A stretch of 64,000 bases of DNA, taken from assembly GCA_045660865.1 (NCBI GenBank), contig JAZREP010000028.1, forward strand, positions 35,284 to 99,283, written 5' to 3'. The position numbers and the translations under genes were made by a program. The notes under the pieces are model-generated. The model was not told where the DNA came from. It made no database searches and was given only the letters and a program-made list of their open reading frames with translations. Source of the DNA: CAZRRV01 sp045660865 (lineage in GTDB: Bacteria > Bacillota > Clostridia > Oscillospirales > Acutalibacteraceae). Every line of letters starts with the position of its first letter. The first letter of the stretch is position 1. Of this stretch, positions 1 to 7,487 are shown piece after piece.

Positions 1-1
1 T

Positions 2-187
2 GTATTTTTAGTAGCGGGTGACAGCGACGGAGTAGTCCCCTATGATGAAAACGGCGAATTGCTTTACAATCTCTACAAAAAGGCAAATGCCGACATTACC
101 CTTGTAATAAAACCGGGCTGTGACCACCATCCGCACGGACTTGAAGATAACACACCTATTATTGATTTTATTTTAAAACATTCATAA
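2..187 (+). CDS. alpha/beta hydrolase-type protein, C-terminal fragment
   Basis: Only the last 61 residues are in the window; the 5' end lies upstream of base 1. The fragment carries a GDSDGVVPY segment followed about 35 residues later by GCDHHPHGLED. This is how prolyl-oligopeptidase/acetyl-esterase-like alpha/beta hydrolases present the catalytic Asp and His. The reading ends PIIDFILKHS then TAA. The nucleophile Ser would lie outside the window, so substrate cannot be inferred. A strong hairpin terminator follows 6 bases after the stop. Confidence 0.6.
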   Translation, partial: VFLVAGDSDGVVPYDENGELLYNLYKKANADITLVIKPGCDHHPHGLEDNTPIIDFILKHS

Positions 188-192
188 AAAAT

Positions 193-222
193 AAAACGCA
201 GTTCTATTGAACTGCGTTTTTT
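193..222. terminator. bidirectional intrinsic terminator
   Basis: Perfect 12-bp stem (193-204 with 209-220, loop TATT) with A-tract on the left and T-tract on the right. It sits between two convergent genes and can serve both; the stop codon of the minus-strand gene lies in the T-tract. Confidence 0.85.
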
Positions 223-1180
223 AATCGAGAATATAAATTTCAATACTTCTTCTGCCGAATTTAATACAATCGTTATAGCTTGTCATATAAAGGTCAGCTA
301 TTGCGCTGCCGTCCTTGGCAAAACCGCCTGTATCGGCTGCGATTGCATAACCGTAATGGTATTTGCCGTCAGAAGATACGATATACATTTTTGTGCCGTA
401 CGGAATTTGCTTGGGGTTTACTGCAATATAACCGGGGCGAACCTTAACGCCTGTAGCACAGGTTGTACCCTTGCAATATGCAGTTGCTTTACCTGTTAAT
501 TTATTTGTGTAATTTACCGGTCTGCCGTTAGCATCCAACTCAATGGGAGTTGACGGTGTAAGGGTTGAAATTACATTTTTGTTTCCCGAAACCGAAACAG
601 GCTTAGCAGAAACCTCTTTTGTACCCTCGGTCTTACCACCTACGATTTTTGTTTGGTAAGTGTATTCAACCTTATGGTCGTTAGTCATGGGTTTAGTAAC
701 AGTAGAATATGTGTAATCTACCTTTGTAACGCTTATTTTCATATTTTCGGTAACCACGGTAGAAAGGGACGGGGTGACATAGTCATTATAGTCTACGTCA
801 ACATTATATGATTTTAACACCTCGTCAACCGTCTCACCTGTGACTGCCTCAACAGTTTTGGTTTCTTCACCGACTGTAAGATACAGCGGAAATGCACGAT
901 TAACCTCTATTACATCTTCATTGGAGCCTGAAACAACAACCTCATCCTTTTTACCGGCAGGCATACCCGCAAGCTTTAAAATCTTGTAAGGGTCGGTTTG
1001 CACGGTTTGAATGCTGACAACTGTATCGGCGTCCTTAATTTTAACTGTTTTTATTGAATGGCTTAGCGTTACAACTATTGAACCTGTCAGAATAAGCAAA
1101 ACCAACTGGGCGGCAAAAAGTCTTTTTGCTACTGCCAATTGCTTTACCTTTCCGGCAAAAGTTTTTATTTTTGTAAGCAT
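221..1180 (-). CDS. 3D-domain (YabE/Rpf-like) cell-wall protein with DUF348/G5-like region
   Basis: 319 residues. An N-terminal basic stretch and one hydrophobic segment (about residues 20-42) act as signal anchor. The middle (about 45-200) resembles DUF348/G5 modules of the YabE family. The C-terminal 90 residues form a 3D domain (double-psi beta-barrel, MltA/Rpf-like), recognisable from IAVNPKQIPYGTKMYIV, the AADTGG motif and the closing DLYMTSYNDCIKFGRR segment with conserved Asp residues. The family is thought to cleave or remodel peptidoglycan outside the membrane. Start ATG has a good Shine-Dalgarno (AAGGAGTG). It is transcribed alone from a consensus promoter at 1240-1268. Family assignment is firm; enzymatic activity is inferred. 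Confidence 0.85.
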   Translation of the reverse strand: MLTKIKTFAGKVKQLAVAKRLFAAQLVLLILTGSIVVTLSHSIKTVKIKDADTVVSIQTVQTDPYKILKLAGMPAGKKDEVVVSGSNEDVIEVNRAFPLYLTVGEETKTVEAVTGETVDEVLKSYNVDVDYNDYVTPSLSTVVTENMKISVTKVDYTYSTVTKPMTNDHKVEYTYQTKIVGGKTEGTKEVSAKPVSVSGNKNVISTLTPSTPIELDANGRPVNYTNKLTGKATAYCKGTTCATGVKVRPGYIAVNPKQIPYGTKMYIVSSDGKYHYGYAIAADTGGFAKDGSAIADLYMTSYNDCIKFGRRSIEIYILD

Positions 1181-1239
1181 CTATTCACTCCTTAATAGCT
1201 TTGAACAAAGTCAAGACGAATTTTTCTTGACCCTAAAGC

Positions 1240-1268
1240 ATTATATTTGCCAAATTGATTCAAGTCAA
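1240..1268 (-). promoter_or_regulatory. sigma-A promoter for the 3D-domain gene
   Basis: On the minus strand TTGACT, 17-bp spacer, TATAAT (-35 at 1263-1268, -10 at 1240-1245), about 60 bases upstream of the ATG at 1180. Confidence 0.8.
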
Positions 1269-1520
1269 CGAATTGGACACACTTTCGATTGTGCAAAATG
1301 CACAATTTTTCGCTGTTTTAGGCTCCGCCAAAAGGTTACAAACTTGTAATATTTGCTGAAAAAGCGGTTTATTTCCAGTTTCTGTTAATTTTTCTTGTGC
1401 ATTTTTCTTTGCGTTTGTGAATTTAATTCACTATTTGGGGCTATTTTAAGGCTTTTCCACTATAATTTACTCAAAAACGGCAAATTTTATACCAAAATTG
1501 GTCTTTTTTTCTAAAAGAGC
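1269..1520. other. AT-rich intergenic stretch without a gene
   Basis: No convincing coding region in the 381-base gap between the 3D-domain gene and recR. Besides the promoter and terminator listed separately, I see only a short 7-bp inverted repeat (GTGAATT T AATTCAC, 1417-1431), which may be an operator or chance. Confidence 0.4.
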
Positions 1521-1553
1521 AAAAAAAGAGCACTCCGTTTGGAGTGCTCTTTT
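1521..1553 (-). terminator. intrinsic terminator of the dnaX-ybaB-recR unit
   Basis: 12-bp perfect stem (1525-1536 with 1541-1552, loop GTTT); read on the minus strand it is followed by a run of seven U. It begins 9 bases beyond the recR stop codon. Confidence 0.9.
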
Positions 1554-1561
1554 CATCTGAT

Positions 1562-2161
1562 TTACAGGGTGTTTCTGCCCTCTAAAGCACGCATAAGCGT
1601 TACTTCATCGGCATATTCTAAGTCTCCGCCGACCGGAATACCGTAGGCTAAACGAGAGACCTTTATTCCCATCGGTTTTATTATCCTTGAAAGGTAGCTC
1701 GCGGTAGCCTCACCCTCTACTGTCGGGTTGGTGGCTATTATTACCTCTTTTAATTCGGGAGAGCCAAGTCGTGACATCAGTTCTTTGATTCGCAACTGCT
1801 CAGGACCAATACCGTCAAGAGGAGAAATGGTGCCGTGAAGAATATGGTACATTCCTCTATACTCTCTGGCACGCTCAAAGGCCGCAACGTCCTGCGGTTC
1901 CTCAACCACGCAAATGGTGGTCTTATCCCTTGTGTCGTCAGAACAAATCGCACAGGTTTCACCGTCAGTCAAGTTGCAACAAACGTTACAATACTTTATT
2001 TTACGCTTAGCATCCATAAGTGCTTCGGCAAAGCTATTAGCGTATGTTTCGGGCATAGACAATACATAAAACGCCAAACGCTGAGCAGTTTTTTTGCCTA
2101 TTCCCGGTAGTTTTTCAAACTGTTCTATAAGCCGTTGTAACGGCACTACTTGATTTGCCAT
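1562..2161 (-). CDS. recR: recombination mediator protein RecR
   Basis: 199 residues, the usual family length. The N-terminal helix-hairpin-helix (LPGIGKKTAQRLAFYVL, residues 18-34) is followed by a four-Cys zinc finger (C58-x2-C61 and C70-x2-C73) and a Toprim domain (VVEEPQDVAAFE onward, with NPTVEGEATASYL). RecR works with RecO/RecF to load RecA on gapped DNA. Start ATG at 2161 lies 3 bases after the ybaB stop; its own Shine-Dalgarno is weak, suggesting translational coupling. It is the last gene of the dnaX unit, before the terminator at 1521-1553. Confidence 0.97.
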   Translation of the reverse strand: MANQVVPLQRLIEQFEKLPGIGKKTAQRLAFYVLSMPETYANSFAEALMDAKRKIKYCNVCCNLTDGETCAICSDDTRDKTTICVVEEPQDVAAFERAREYRGMYHILHGTISPLDGIGPEQLRIKELMSRLGSPELKEVIIATNPTVEGEATASYLSRIIKPMGIKVSRLAYGIPVGGDLEYADEVTLMRALEGRNTL

Positions 2162-2164
2162 GGC

Positions 2165-2506
2165 TTAAAAACCGCCCGGTAAGTTTAAGCCGCCTGTAAT
2201 AGCCGACATTTCCTGCTCGGCAGTCTTAATTGCGTTAGATACTGCCTCATTAACTGCAATTGTGATAAAATCTTCAAGCATCTCAATATCGTCGGGGTCA
2301 ACCGCTTCGGGCTTAATTGTTATTTTCTGCAGCTTATGTTGGCCGGTAACGGTAACTTCAACCATTCCGCCGCCTGCCGATGCGGTATATTCACGAGCGT
2401 CCAAATCCTCTTGCAAGGCAGCCATATCTTCCTGCATTTGCTGTGCCTGCTTGAGCATTTGGTTCATATTGTTGGGTTGCATATTTTGAGGTAATCTTGC
2501 TTTCAT
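2165..2506 (-). CDS. ybaB: YbaB/EbfC family nucleoid-associated protein
   Basis: 113 residues. The Met/Gln-rich N-terminus (MNQMLKQAQQMQEDMAALQEDL) and the core GGGMVEVTVTGQHKLQKITIKPEAVDPDDIEMLEDFITIAVNEA are diagnostic segments of the small dimeric DNA-binding YbaB family. It lies between dnaX and recR as in most bacteria, 12 bases after the dnaX stop, with Shine-Dalgarno AAGGAG 8 bases before the ATG. Its role in DNA repair or nucleoid organisation is inferred from the family. Confidence 0.95.
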   Translation of the reverse strand: MKARLPQNMQPNNMNQMLKQAQQMQEDMAALQEDLDAREYTASAGGGMVEVTVTGQHKLQKITIKPEAVDPDDIEMLEDFITIAVNEAVSNAIKTAEQEMSAITGGLNLPGGF

Positions 2507-2518
2507 TATATAATCTCC

Positions 2519-4093
2519 TTATATTTCAAAAGATTCTATTCTTTGCATTATTTCGTCTAACGGGTCTTTTGCGGTAGCATCGGTATCCTTCTTTTTATAC
2601 GGGCCAAGTTTATACTGACGGCCAAGCACCGCTTCAGCTGCCTTGCGAAGTGAATCACGATATGTTGCTTGTCTGATTAAATCATTAAACTGACTATTCG
2701 CACAGTCTATCAGCAGAAAATCGCCATCGATATAAGCAGAAGAGGAGTTCAAATAGGCTGCCAACAAAGGACTTTTAACCGAAAGCTCCTTTACAACCTG
2801 TTGCCAGTTTTCCAGTTTACCGTCGGTAGCCTTTTCGGTCTTTTCTTGTACTGGGGCAGTTTCAACCTTTACCGGCTCTTCTTGTTCCGGCGGGTTTTCT
2901 GTCTTGCTGACAGGCTTAGCACTTTCAGGCTGTGACGGAGATTTGCTCTGCTTCACCGGTGCGCCTTTTTCCAACGCAGAAAGGCGTTGTAAAATGTTTT
3001 CGGTTTCTCCCGAAAGCGTTGGAGTGCAAATCTTTATAACTGCCATTTCCAATTCACTGCGGCGGTTAATAACGTTCATACGGTTAAGAGCATCAGACAA
3101 TTGGCGAATACTCATCATAATCTGCTCTAAACTATGCTTTTCGGCAATTTGCTCCAATTTAGCAAACTGCTGTTTAGCGCAAGGCACTAACGCTGCCGAG
3201 TCGGGCACTGATTTGATAATCATTAAATTGCGGTAAAGACCTAAAAGCTGTTCGCACAAATGCTGTATCTCTACTGCACCTTTATAAAGATTATCTATAA
3301 GCCGTAAAGCATTTGGCACATCACCTTGCAAAATAGCTTCCGCCAATTGCAAAAGCGCATCACTGCTTGCAACCGATGTGGCGCTTTCGACAGTTTTCTC
3401 GGTAATTACGCCACCCTTTGCGGCACATAAATCTAAAGTTGAAATTGCATCACGCATACCGCCGTCCGCCATAGTGGCAATAAGCATAGCAGCATCCTTT
3501 TCAAGCTCAAGGTTTTCAAGCTCGGCAATCTTTAACAGTTGCTCAGCTATTAGTGACGGCTCAATGCGTCTAAAATCAAAACGCTGGCAACGGGAAAGAA
3601 TAGTGGCGGGGAGCTTATGCACCTCTGTTGTTGCAAGTATGAAAACAACGGTTGACGGTGGCTCTTCCAATGTTTTAAGGAGTGCATTAAAGGCTCCGAC
3701 AGAGAGCATATGCACCTCGTCAATAATATAGACACGGTATTTTGATTGAGCAGGTGCATAGGTAACCTGTTCCTTCAAATTACGGATATAGTCAACACCG
3801 TTATTTGACGCCGCATCAATTTCCACTATATCAAAATTTTCTTCCTTACTAATTCTTAAACAGGAGTCACATTCCAAGCAGGCGTCACCCTTCTGCAAAT
3901 TTAAGCAGTTGACCGCCTTGGCTAAAATTTTAGCACAGCTTGTCTTACCTGTTCCTCTGGAACCGGTAAAGAGATAGGCATGGGAAATCTTACCGCTTTC
4001 AAGCTGACCTTTAAGCGTTGTTACTATATGGTCTTGACCGACTACATCCGAAAAGGAAGATGGACGGTATTTGCGGTATAATGCACGGTACAT
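2519..4093 (-). CDS. dnaX: DNA polymerase III subunits gamma/tau
   Basis: 524 residues from ATG at 4093 (MYRALYRKYRPSSF), chosen because AAAGGAG stands 7-8 bases upstream. The open frame continues upstream to 4303 but that stretch is the SRP RNA gene. Walker A GSRGTGKTS at 44-52, four-Cys zinc site (C63, C72, C75, C78), IIDEVHM Walker B and the SRCQRFDF sensor region mark the AAA+ clamp loader. A Pro/Glu/Lys-rich linker (about 385-440) separates it from a tau-type C-terminal domain. I did not look for a programmed frameshift site in detail. First protein gene of the SRP RNA-dnaX-ybaB-recR unit. Confidence 0.96.
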   Translation of the reverse strand: MYRALYRKYRPSSFSDVVGQDHIVTTLKGQLESGKISHAYLFTGSRGTGKTSCAKILAKAVNCLNLQKGDACLECDSCLRISKEENFDIVEIDAASNNGVDYIRNLKEQVTYAPAQSKYRVYIIDEVHMLSVGAFNALLKTLEEPPSTVVFILATTEVHKLPATILSRCQRFDFRRIEPSLIAEQLLKIAELENLELEKDAAMLIATMADGGMRDAISTLDLCAAKGGVITEKTVESATSVASSDALLQLAEAILQGDVPNALRLIDNLYKGAVEIQHLCEQLLGLYRNLMIIKSVPDSAALVPCAKQQFAKLEQIAEKHSLEQIMMSIRQLSDALNRMNVINRRSELEMAVIKICTPTLSGETENILQRLSALEKGAPVKQSKSPSQPESAKPVSKTENPPEQEEPVKVETAPVQEKTEKATDGKLENWQQVVKELSVKSPLLAAYLNSSSAYIDGDFLLIDCANSQFNDLIRQATYRDSLRKAAEAVLGRQYKLGPYKKKDTDATAKDPLDEIMQRIESFEI

Positions 4094-4115
4094 TTTGACA
4101 CTCCTTTCTAAAAAA

Positions 4116-4253
4116 TACGCCCTTTGGTGTACGAACGACCGGATTGACTGTGGCGCATAGGCAACACCGCTTAATGCTGCTCGGTTCCCCGCCTGACATG
4201 GTTCACGGGCACCCATCGCACAGGACCCAACCGTTCGCACGCCAAAGGACGCA
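4116..4253 (-). ncRNA. ffs: signal recognition particle RNA (small bacterial type)
   Basis: Read on the minus strand, the conserved Ffh-binding hairpin is present: GAACCATGTCAGG, a GGAA tetraloop closed by CGG/CCG, then GAGCAGCATTAAGC, with the symmetric and asymmetric internal loops expected. The ends pair: CCTTTGG with CCAAAGG, extended outward by about 5 pairs and inward by GTGCGAACG with CGTTCGTAC. About 138 nt, no Alu domain evident. A U-run follows at 4115-4110. Location directly upstream of dnaX is classical for Firmicutes. Exact ends are estimated from the pairing. Confidence 0.9.
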
Positions 4254-4268
4254 TATATAGTTTTAAAT

Positions 4269-4297
4269 ATTATACACCAATTTAATTGTTTTGGCAA
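4269..4297 (-). promoter_or_regulatory. sigma-A promoter of SRP RNA / dnaX
   Basis: Minus strand TTGCCA (4292-4297), 17-bp spacer, TATAAT (4269-4274); predicted start near 4262, about 9 bases before the base of the SRP stem. Confidence 0.8.
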
Positions 4298-4326
4298 CCG
4301 CAAAACGAAAGTTTTTTATTTTTCAC

Positions 4327-4355
4327 TTGTATATATATAGTAAATTTGTTAAAAT
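4327..4355 (+). promoter_or_regulatory. putative promoter of the plus-strand galU operon
   Basis: TTGTAT, 17-bp spacer, TAAAAT, about 30 bases upstream of the first gene. A second TATAAT at 4365-4370 lacks a properly spaced -35. Back-to-back with the SRP RNA promoter. Confidence 0.45.
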
Positions 4356-4388
4356 AAATAATAGATATAATTTACGGAGGTAATGACT

Positions 4389-5060
4389 TTGCAACAGCTT
4401 ACAACAAATGCTCTTTTATCCTTAGAGCACACCATTGCTGCAGAGCTTTTCAAAGACAAAAAACACCCCTGGGAAGTGCTTCCCGAAATAAGCCAATTTA
4501 TTAAAGAACTTGGCAAACAGTTAGACCCTGCCCGTTATACACAGGTTAAGGAAAATGTATGGATAGCCAACAGCGCTAAGGTTATGGCAAGCGCATATAT
4601 TGACGGGCCTTGTATTATTGACGAGGATGCAGAAATCAGACATTGTGCCTTTATTCGCGGTAACGCAATTATCGGCAAAGGCTCGGTTGTAGGCAATTCA
4701 ACCGAGGTTAAAAACGCCGTGATTTTTGACAGTGTGCAAATCCCTCATTACAATTATATTGGCGATTCCTGTTTGGGCTATAAATCTCATATGGGTGCAG
4801 GTTCTATAACCTCCAATGTTAAATCGGATAAAACCTTAGTGACTATAAAATGTAACGGTGGTGTTATCCCCACCGGTCTTAAAAAATTTGGTGCGATTCT
4901 GGGCGACTATGTTGAGGTTGGTTGCGGTTCGGTATTAAATCCGGGCAGCGTAATCGGTAAAAATTCAAACATTTACCCCCTCTCTTCTGTTCGTGGTTTC
5001 GTGCCGGAAAACTCTATTTTCAAATCGGCTGACAGTATTGTTACTAAGCAGGCACGATAA
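4389..5060 (+). CDS. left-handed beta-helix (GlmU C-terminal-like) acyltransferase-fold protein
   Basis: About 223 residues. From residue 55 on, the sequence shows hexapeptide-repeat spacing (aliphatic-G-x-G or -N-x-x patterns such as IRGNAIIGKGSVVGNSTEVKN), a region like the GlmU acetyltransferase domain (HYNYIGDS, GAGSITSNVKSD). There is no N-terminal nucleotidyltransferase domain, so it is not a full GlmU. Start choice: GGAGG at 4376-4380 is only 2 bases from the ATG at 4383 but 8 bases from the in-frame TTG at 4389, so TTG is more likely. First gene of a five-gene operon ending in galU, which suggests a nucleotide-sugar role (inference). Confidence 0.75.
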   Translation: MQQLTTNALLSLEHTIAAELFKDKKHPWEVLPEISQFIKELGKQLDPARYTQVKENVWIANSAKVMASAYIDGPCIIDEDAEIRHCAFIRGNAIIGKGSVVGNSTEVKNAVIFDSVQIPHYNYIGDSCLGYKSHMGAGSITSNVKSDKTLVTIKCNGGVIPTGLKKFGAILGDYVEVGCGSVLNPGSVIGKNSNIYPLSSVRGFVPENSIFKSADSIVTKQAR

Positions 5061-5070
5061 AGGGAGAATT

Positions 5071-5607
5071 ATGGAACAGTGGGATATATTAGATAAAGAC
5101 GGTAACCCAACCGGCAAGGTTATCCCCAGGCGCAACGTACGGTTGATGCGAGGGGAATACCATTTGGTTGTACACATATGGATAGTTGGTTCAGACGGGC
5201 GTGTGCTTATTCAGCGCAGGTCTGATGATAAACCGCTTATGCCGGGTGAATGGGCGGCTACCGGTGGTGCCGCTGTATCGGGTGAGGATTCTCGTACAGC
5301 CGCCAAAAGGGAGCTTTTTGAGGAGTTGGGCCTCGACATAGAGCCTGAAAACTTTTTACTTATCAAACGTATGATGCGCAAAAATTCCTTTTTGGATATT
5401 TACCTTGTCTATTGCGATGTGGATATTAAAGACCTCCGTTTGCAAAAAGAGGAGGTTGCTTGCGCTGCTTGGGTACACCGCAACAAGCTTATGAGTATGG
5501 TACGCAAAGGCGAATACCATAACTACGGCAAGGAATATTTCAGCACGCTTTTTGCGGGCTTCAGAAAATTTAAAAGGCGGCCCGGGAAGGAGCAAAAGCA
5601 TGGCTAA
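5071..5607 (+). CDS. NUDIX hydrolase (YfcD/IPP-isomerase-like subgroup)
   Basis: 178 residues from ATG at 5071 with GGGAG 5 bases upstream; the frame is open further 5' but overlaps the preceding gene. The Nudix box is complete: G-x5-E-x7-RELFEELGL within GGAAVSGEDSRTAAKRELFEELGLD (key residues Gly, Glu, Arg-Glu, Glu-Glu, Gly). The N-terminus WDILDKDGNPTGKVIPR and QRRSDDKPLMPGEWAATGG resemble the NUDIX subgroup related to isopentenyl-diphosphate isomerase and YfcD. Substrate unknown. Its end overlaps the next start by 8 bases, implying coupled translation. Confidence 0.88.
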   Translation: MEQWDILDKDGNPTGKVIPRRNVRLMRGEYHLVVHIWIVGSDGRVLIQRRSDDKPLMPGEWAATGGAAVSGEDSRTAAKRELFEELGLDIEPENFLLIKRMMRKNSFLDIYLVYCDVDIKDLRLQKEEVACAAWVHRNKLMSMVRKGEYHNYGKEYFSTLFAGFRKFKRRPGKEQKHG

Positions 5608-6538
5608 CAGATACGAAGGGGTAAAATGCCCCGTATGTAACGGATACTTATTTGAAGATGCAGACGATATTGTTGTTTGCCCCATCTGCGGTGCACCGCA
5701 CCACAGAGCTTGCTATCAATCAATCGGGCATTGCGGTTTAGAGGAACTGCACGGTACCGAAAAGCAGTACGACAAAGTGCAAAGCAATAACGCTACTGCA
5801 AATAACAACACTAAAGAAACCACTTGTCCCAATTGCGGAAAAACGATAACAAGCGATATGCTTTTTTGCCCGCACTGCGGAAGAATGCGTGGCGAATCTT
5901 CAAACCAGTCAAGAGAGCAAAAAACTCCGTTCTTTGTAACCCAACTTGACCCCCTTGGCGGCATACATCCCACCACAGATATTGGTGACGGTGTGACCGC
6001 TAAACAGGCGGCAGAGTTTATGAAGGTTAACACCATAAGATATATACCGAAATTTGCTTCACGCGCTAAGGCGTCTTGGAACTGGCTGGCATTTATACTG
6101 CCATACAGCTTTTTCTTTTACCACAAAATGTATAAACACGGTATTATCATTTCTTTAATTTACCTTTCTTCCGTTATATTAGGACTTCCTATGCAGGCTG
6201 AGGTTACACAGCTTATATCCTCAATGCCATTAAACTCCACCATGACTGATATGTTTTCGAACGCTATTCAAAGCGGATGGGAAGTTTCATCTACTTCTAT
6301 GCTCCTTTACTCAATCAGCCTTGTGATTTCACTGCTGCTGCGTATTTTCTGCGGAATTTTCGCTGACGGCTTATATAAAAAGCACGTTATTAAATCGGTT
6401 AAGAAATATGGCGTGTTAGAGCCCGAACTGCGTGAACAACAATATATTAAAAAAGGATTGCCGAGCATTTATCTTTTGCTTTTTGTTACTGTTGCCTTTT
6501 ATTGGCTGCCCAGCGTTTTAAATACGATATTTTTTTAG
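5600..6538 (+). CDS. membrane protein with prokaryotic RING-type finger, zinc ribbon and DUF2628-like region
   Basis: 312 residues from ATG at 5600 (AAGGAG 7 bases upstream). Residues 8-45 hold a binuclear treble-clef pattern, CPVCNGYLF...CPICGAPHHRACY with a further Cys (GHCG), as in prokaryotic RING-finger families described by comparative genomics. Residues about 73-96 are a zinc ribbon (CPNC...CPHC). After a linker come KASWNWLAFILPYSFFFYHKMYKHG, a DUF2628 signature, and about four hydrophobic helices. Soluble zinc modules therefore probably face the cytoplasm from a membrane anchor. Function unknown; the next gene is a paralogue of the membrane half. Confidence 0.8.
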   Translation: MANRYEGVKCPVCNGYLFEDADDIVVCPICGAPHHRACYQSIGHCGLEELHGTEKQYDKVQSNNATANNNTKETTCPNCGKTITSDMLFCPHCGRMRGESSNQSREQKTPFFVTQLDPLGGIHPTTDIGDGVTAKQAAEFMKVNTIRYIPKFASRAKASWNWLAFILPYSFFFYHKMYKHGIIISLIYLSSVILGLPMQAEVTQLISSMPLNSTMTDMFSNAIQSGWEVSSTSMLLYSISLVISLLLRIFCGIFADGLYKKHVIKSVKKYGVLEPELREQQYIKKGLPSIYLLLFVTVAFYWLPSVLNTIFF

Positions 6539-6550
6539 GAGGTTAAAACA

Positions 6551-7474
6551 ATGGAACCGAAAAAGATTTGCAGTGTCTGTCACACCGAGAACCGATACGA
6601 TTTTACATTCTGTAAGAATTGTGGCTCTAAATTGCAGGTTTCAGAGCAAGAGCCAACAGCTAATGATGCTCCCGTAAAGACGGATGTTCAACCGACCGAA
6701 CAAACAGCAAGCCCCGACAATCTTTCAGAATTAGAAGAGCGTGCAACCTTTATTGGTAAAAACGGTCCCGCAATAGCACAAAAGCAATTAGACAAGAAAA
6801 TGCGCTTTACAAAACACGGCTGGAATTGGGCTGTATTCCTGTTTGGCTTGTTTTTAAGTCTGCCGTTCATTTGGTTTTTCTATCGTAAAATGTACAATCA
6901 AGGCACCAAGGTTTTAATTGCCTCTTTAGCCTTCTTTATTGCTATAAGCGGTTGTGTTGCCGGCTTTATTTCACCTATCTTTGAAGCTGTGAGTGTCGTA
7001 ATTGAACCGCTTGCCGAAAATGACTACTCATCATATATGAACTACACCCCTATGGAAAACAATGAATTTATAGAAGGCTTTGAAGACGGTTTCCAAGAGG
7101 GTTACGGATATGACCTGCCTGATGAGGTTATAAATGAGATGACAGCAAAACTCACCGCTAAATTATCGCAAATGCTTATTTGCTTTTTAGGTGCCTTCTT
7201 GCTTAATATCGGTCATTTAGTTTATATTATTTTGCTTTCTGTTTATGCCGATAATATTTACAGCAATCATTGCGACAGAAAAATTAAGCGTTTAAAGAAT
7301 ATATCCAACTGCAACCCCATTACCCTGCATAATTTGGGTGGCACCAACACATTGGCGGGTGTACTTAGCGGTATATTCGGTTATATAGGTATTTCAATTA
7401 TATCAACTTTGATTGTTTTTGCCGGTATGGCATCCTTAATCAATGCTTTTATATCTATACTGAACGCAATGTAA
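6551..7474 (+). CDS. zinc-ribbon DUF2628 membrane protein
   Basis: 307 residues. N-terminal zinc ribbon CSVC...CKNCGSK (residues 8-27), a low-complexity Pro/Thr/Glu linker (30-60), then KHGWNWAVFLFGLFLSLPFIWFFYRKMYNQG, the DUF2628 pattern shared with the upstream gene, and several transmembrane helices. An acidic segment (FIEGFEDGFQEGYGYDLPDEV) lies between helices. 12 bases after the previous stop, with Shine-Dalgarno GGAGG. Paralogy with the neighbour (zinc module, W-N-W/F, YRKMY/YHKMY) suggests a paired membrane complex, but this is inference. Confidence 0.8.
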   Translation: MEPKKICSVCHTENRYDFTFCKNCGSKLQVSEQEPTANDAPVKTDVQPTEQTASPDNLSELEERATFIGKNGPAIAQKQLDKKMRFTKHGWNWAVFLFGLFLSLPFIWFFYRKMYNQGTKVLIASLAFFIAISGCVAGFISPIFEAVSVVIEPLAENDYSSYMNYTPMENNEFIEGFEDGFQEGYGYDLPDEVINEMTAKLTAKLSQMLICFLGAFLLNIGHLVYIILLSVYADNIYSNHCDRKIKRLKNISNCNPITLHNLGGTNTLAGVLSGIFGYIGISIISTLIVFAGMASLINAFISILNAM

Positions 7475-7487
7475 AAGGAGAATTATT

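Noticed and set aside
1461..1466. TATAAT on the plus strand upstream of the recR terminator
   Set aside because: No matching -35 and no plus-strand gene downstream.
4094..4303. A 70-codon N-terminal extension of dnaX
   Set aside because: It translates the SRP RNA gene; the true start at 4093 has a proper ribosome-binding site and the conserved MYRALYRKYRP start.
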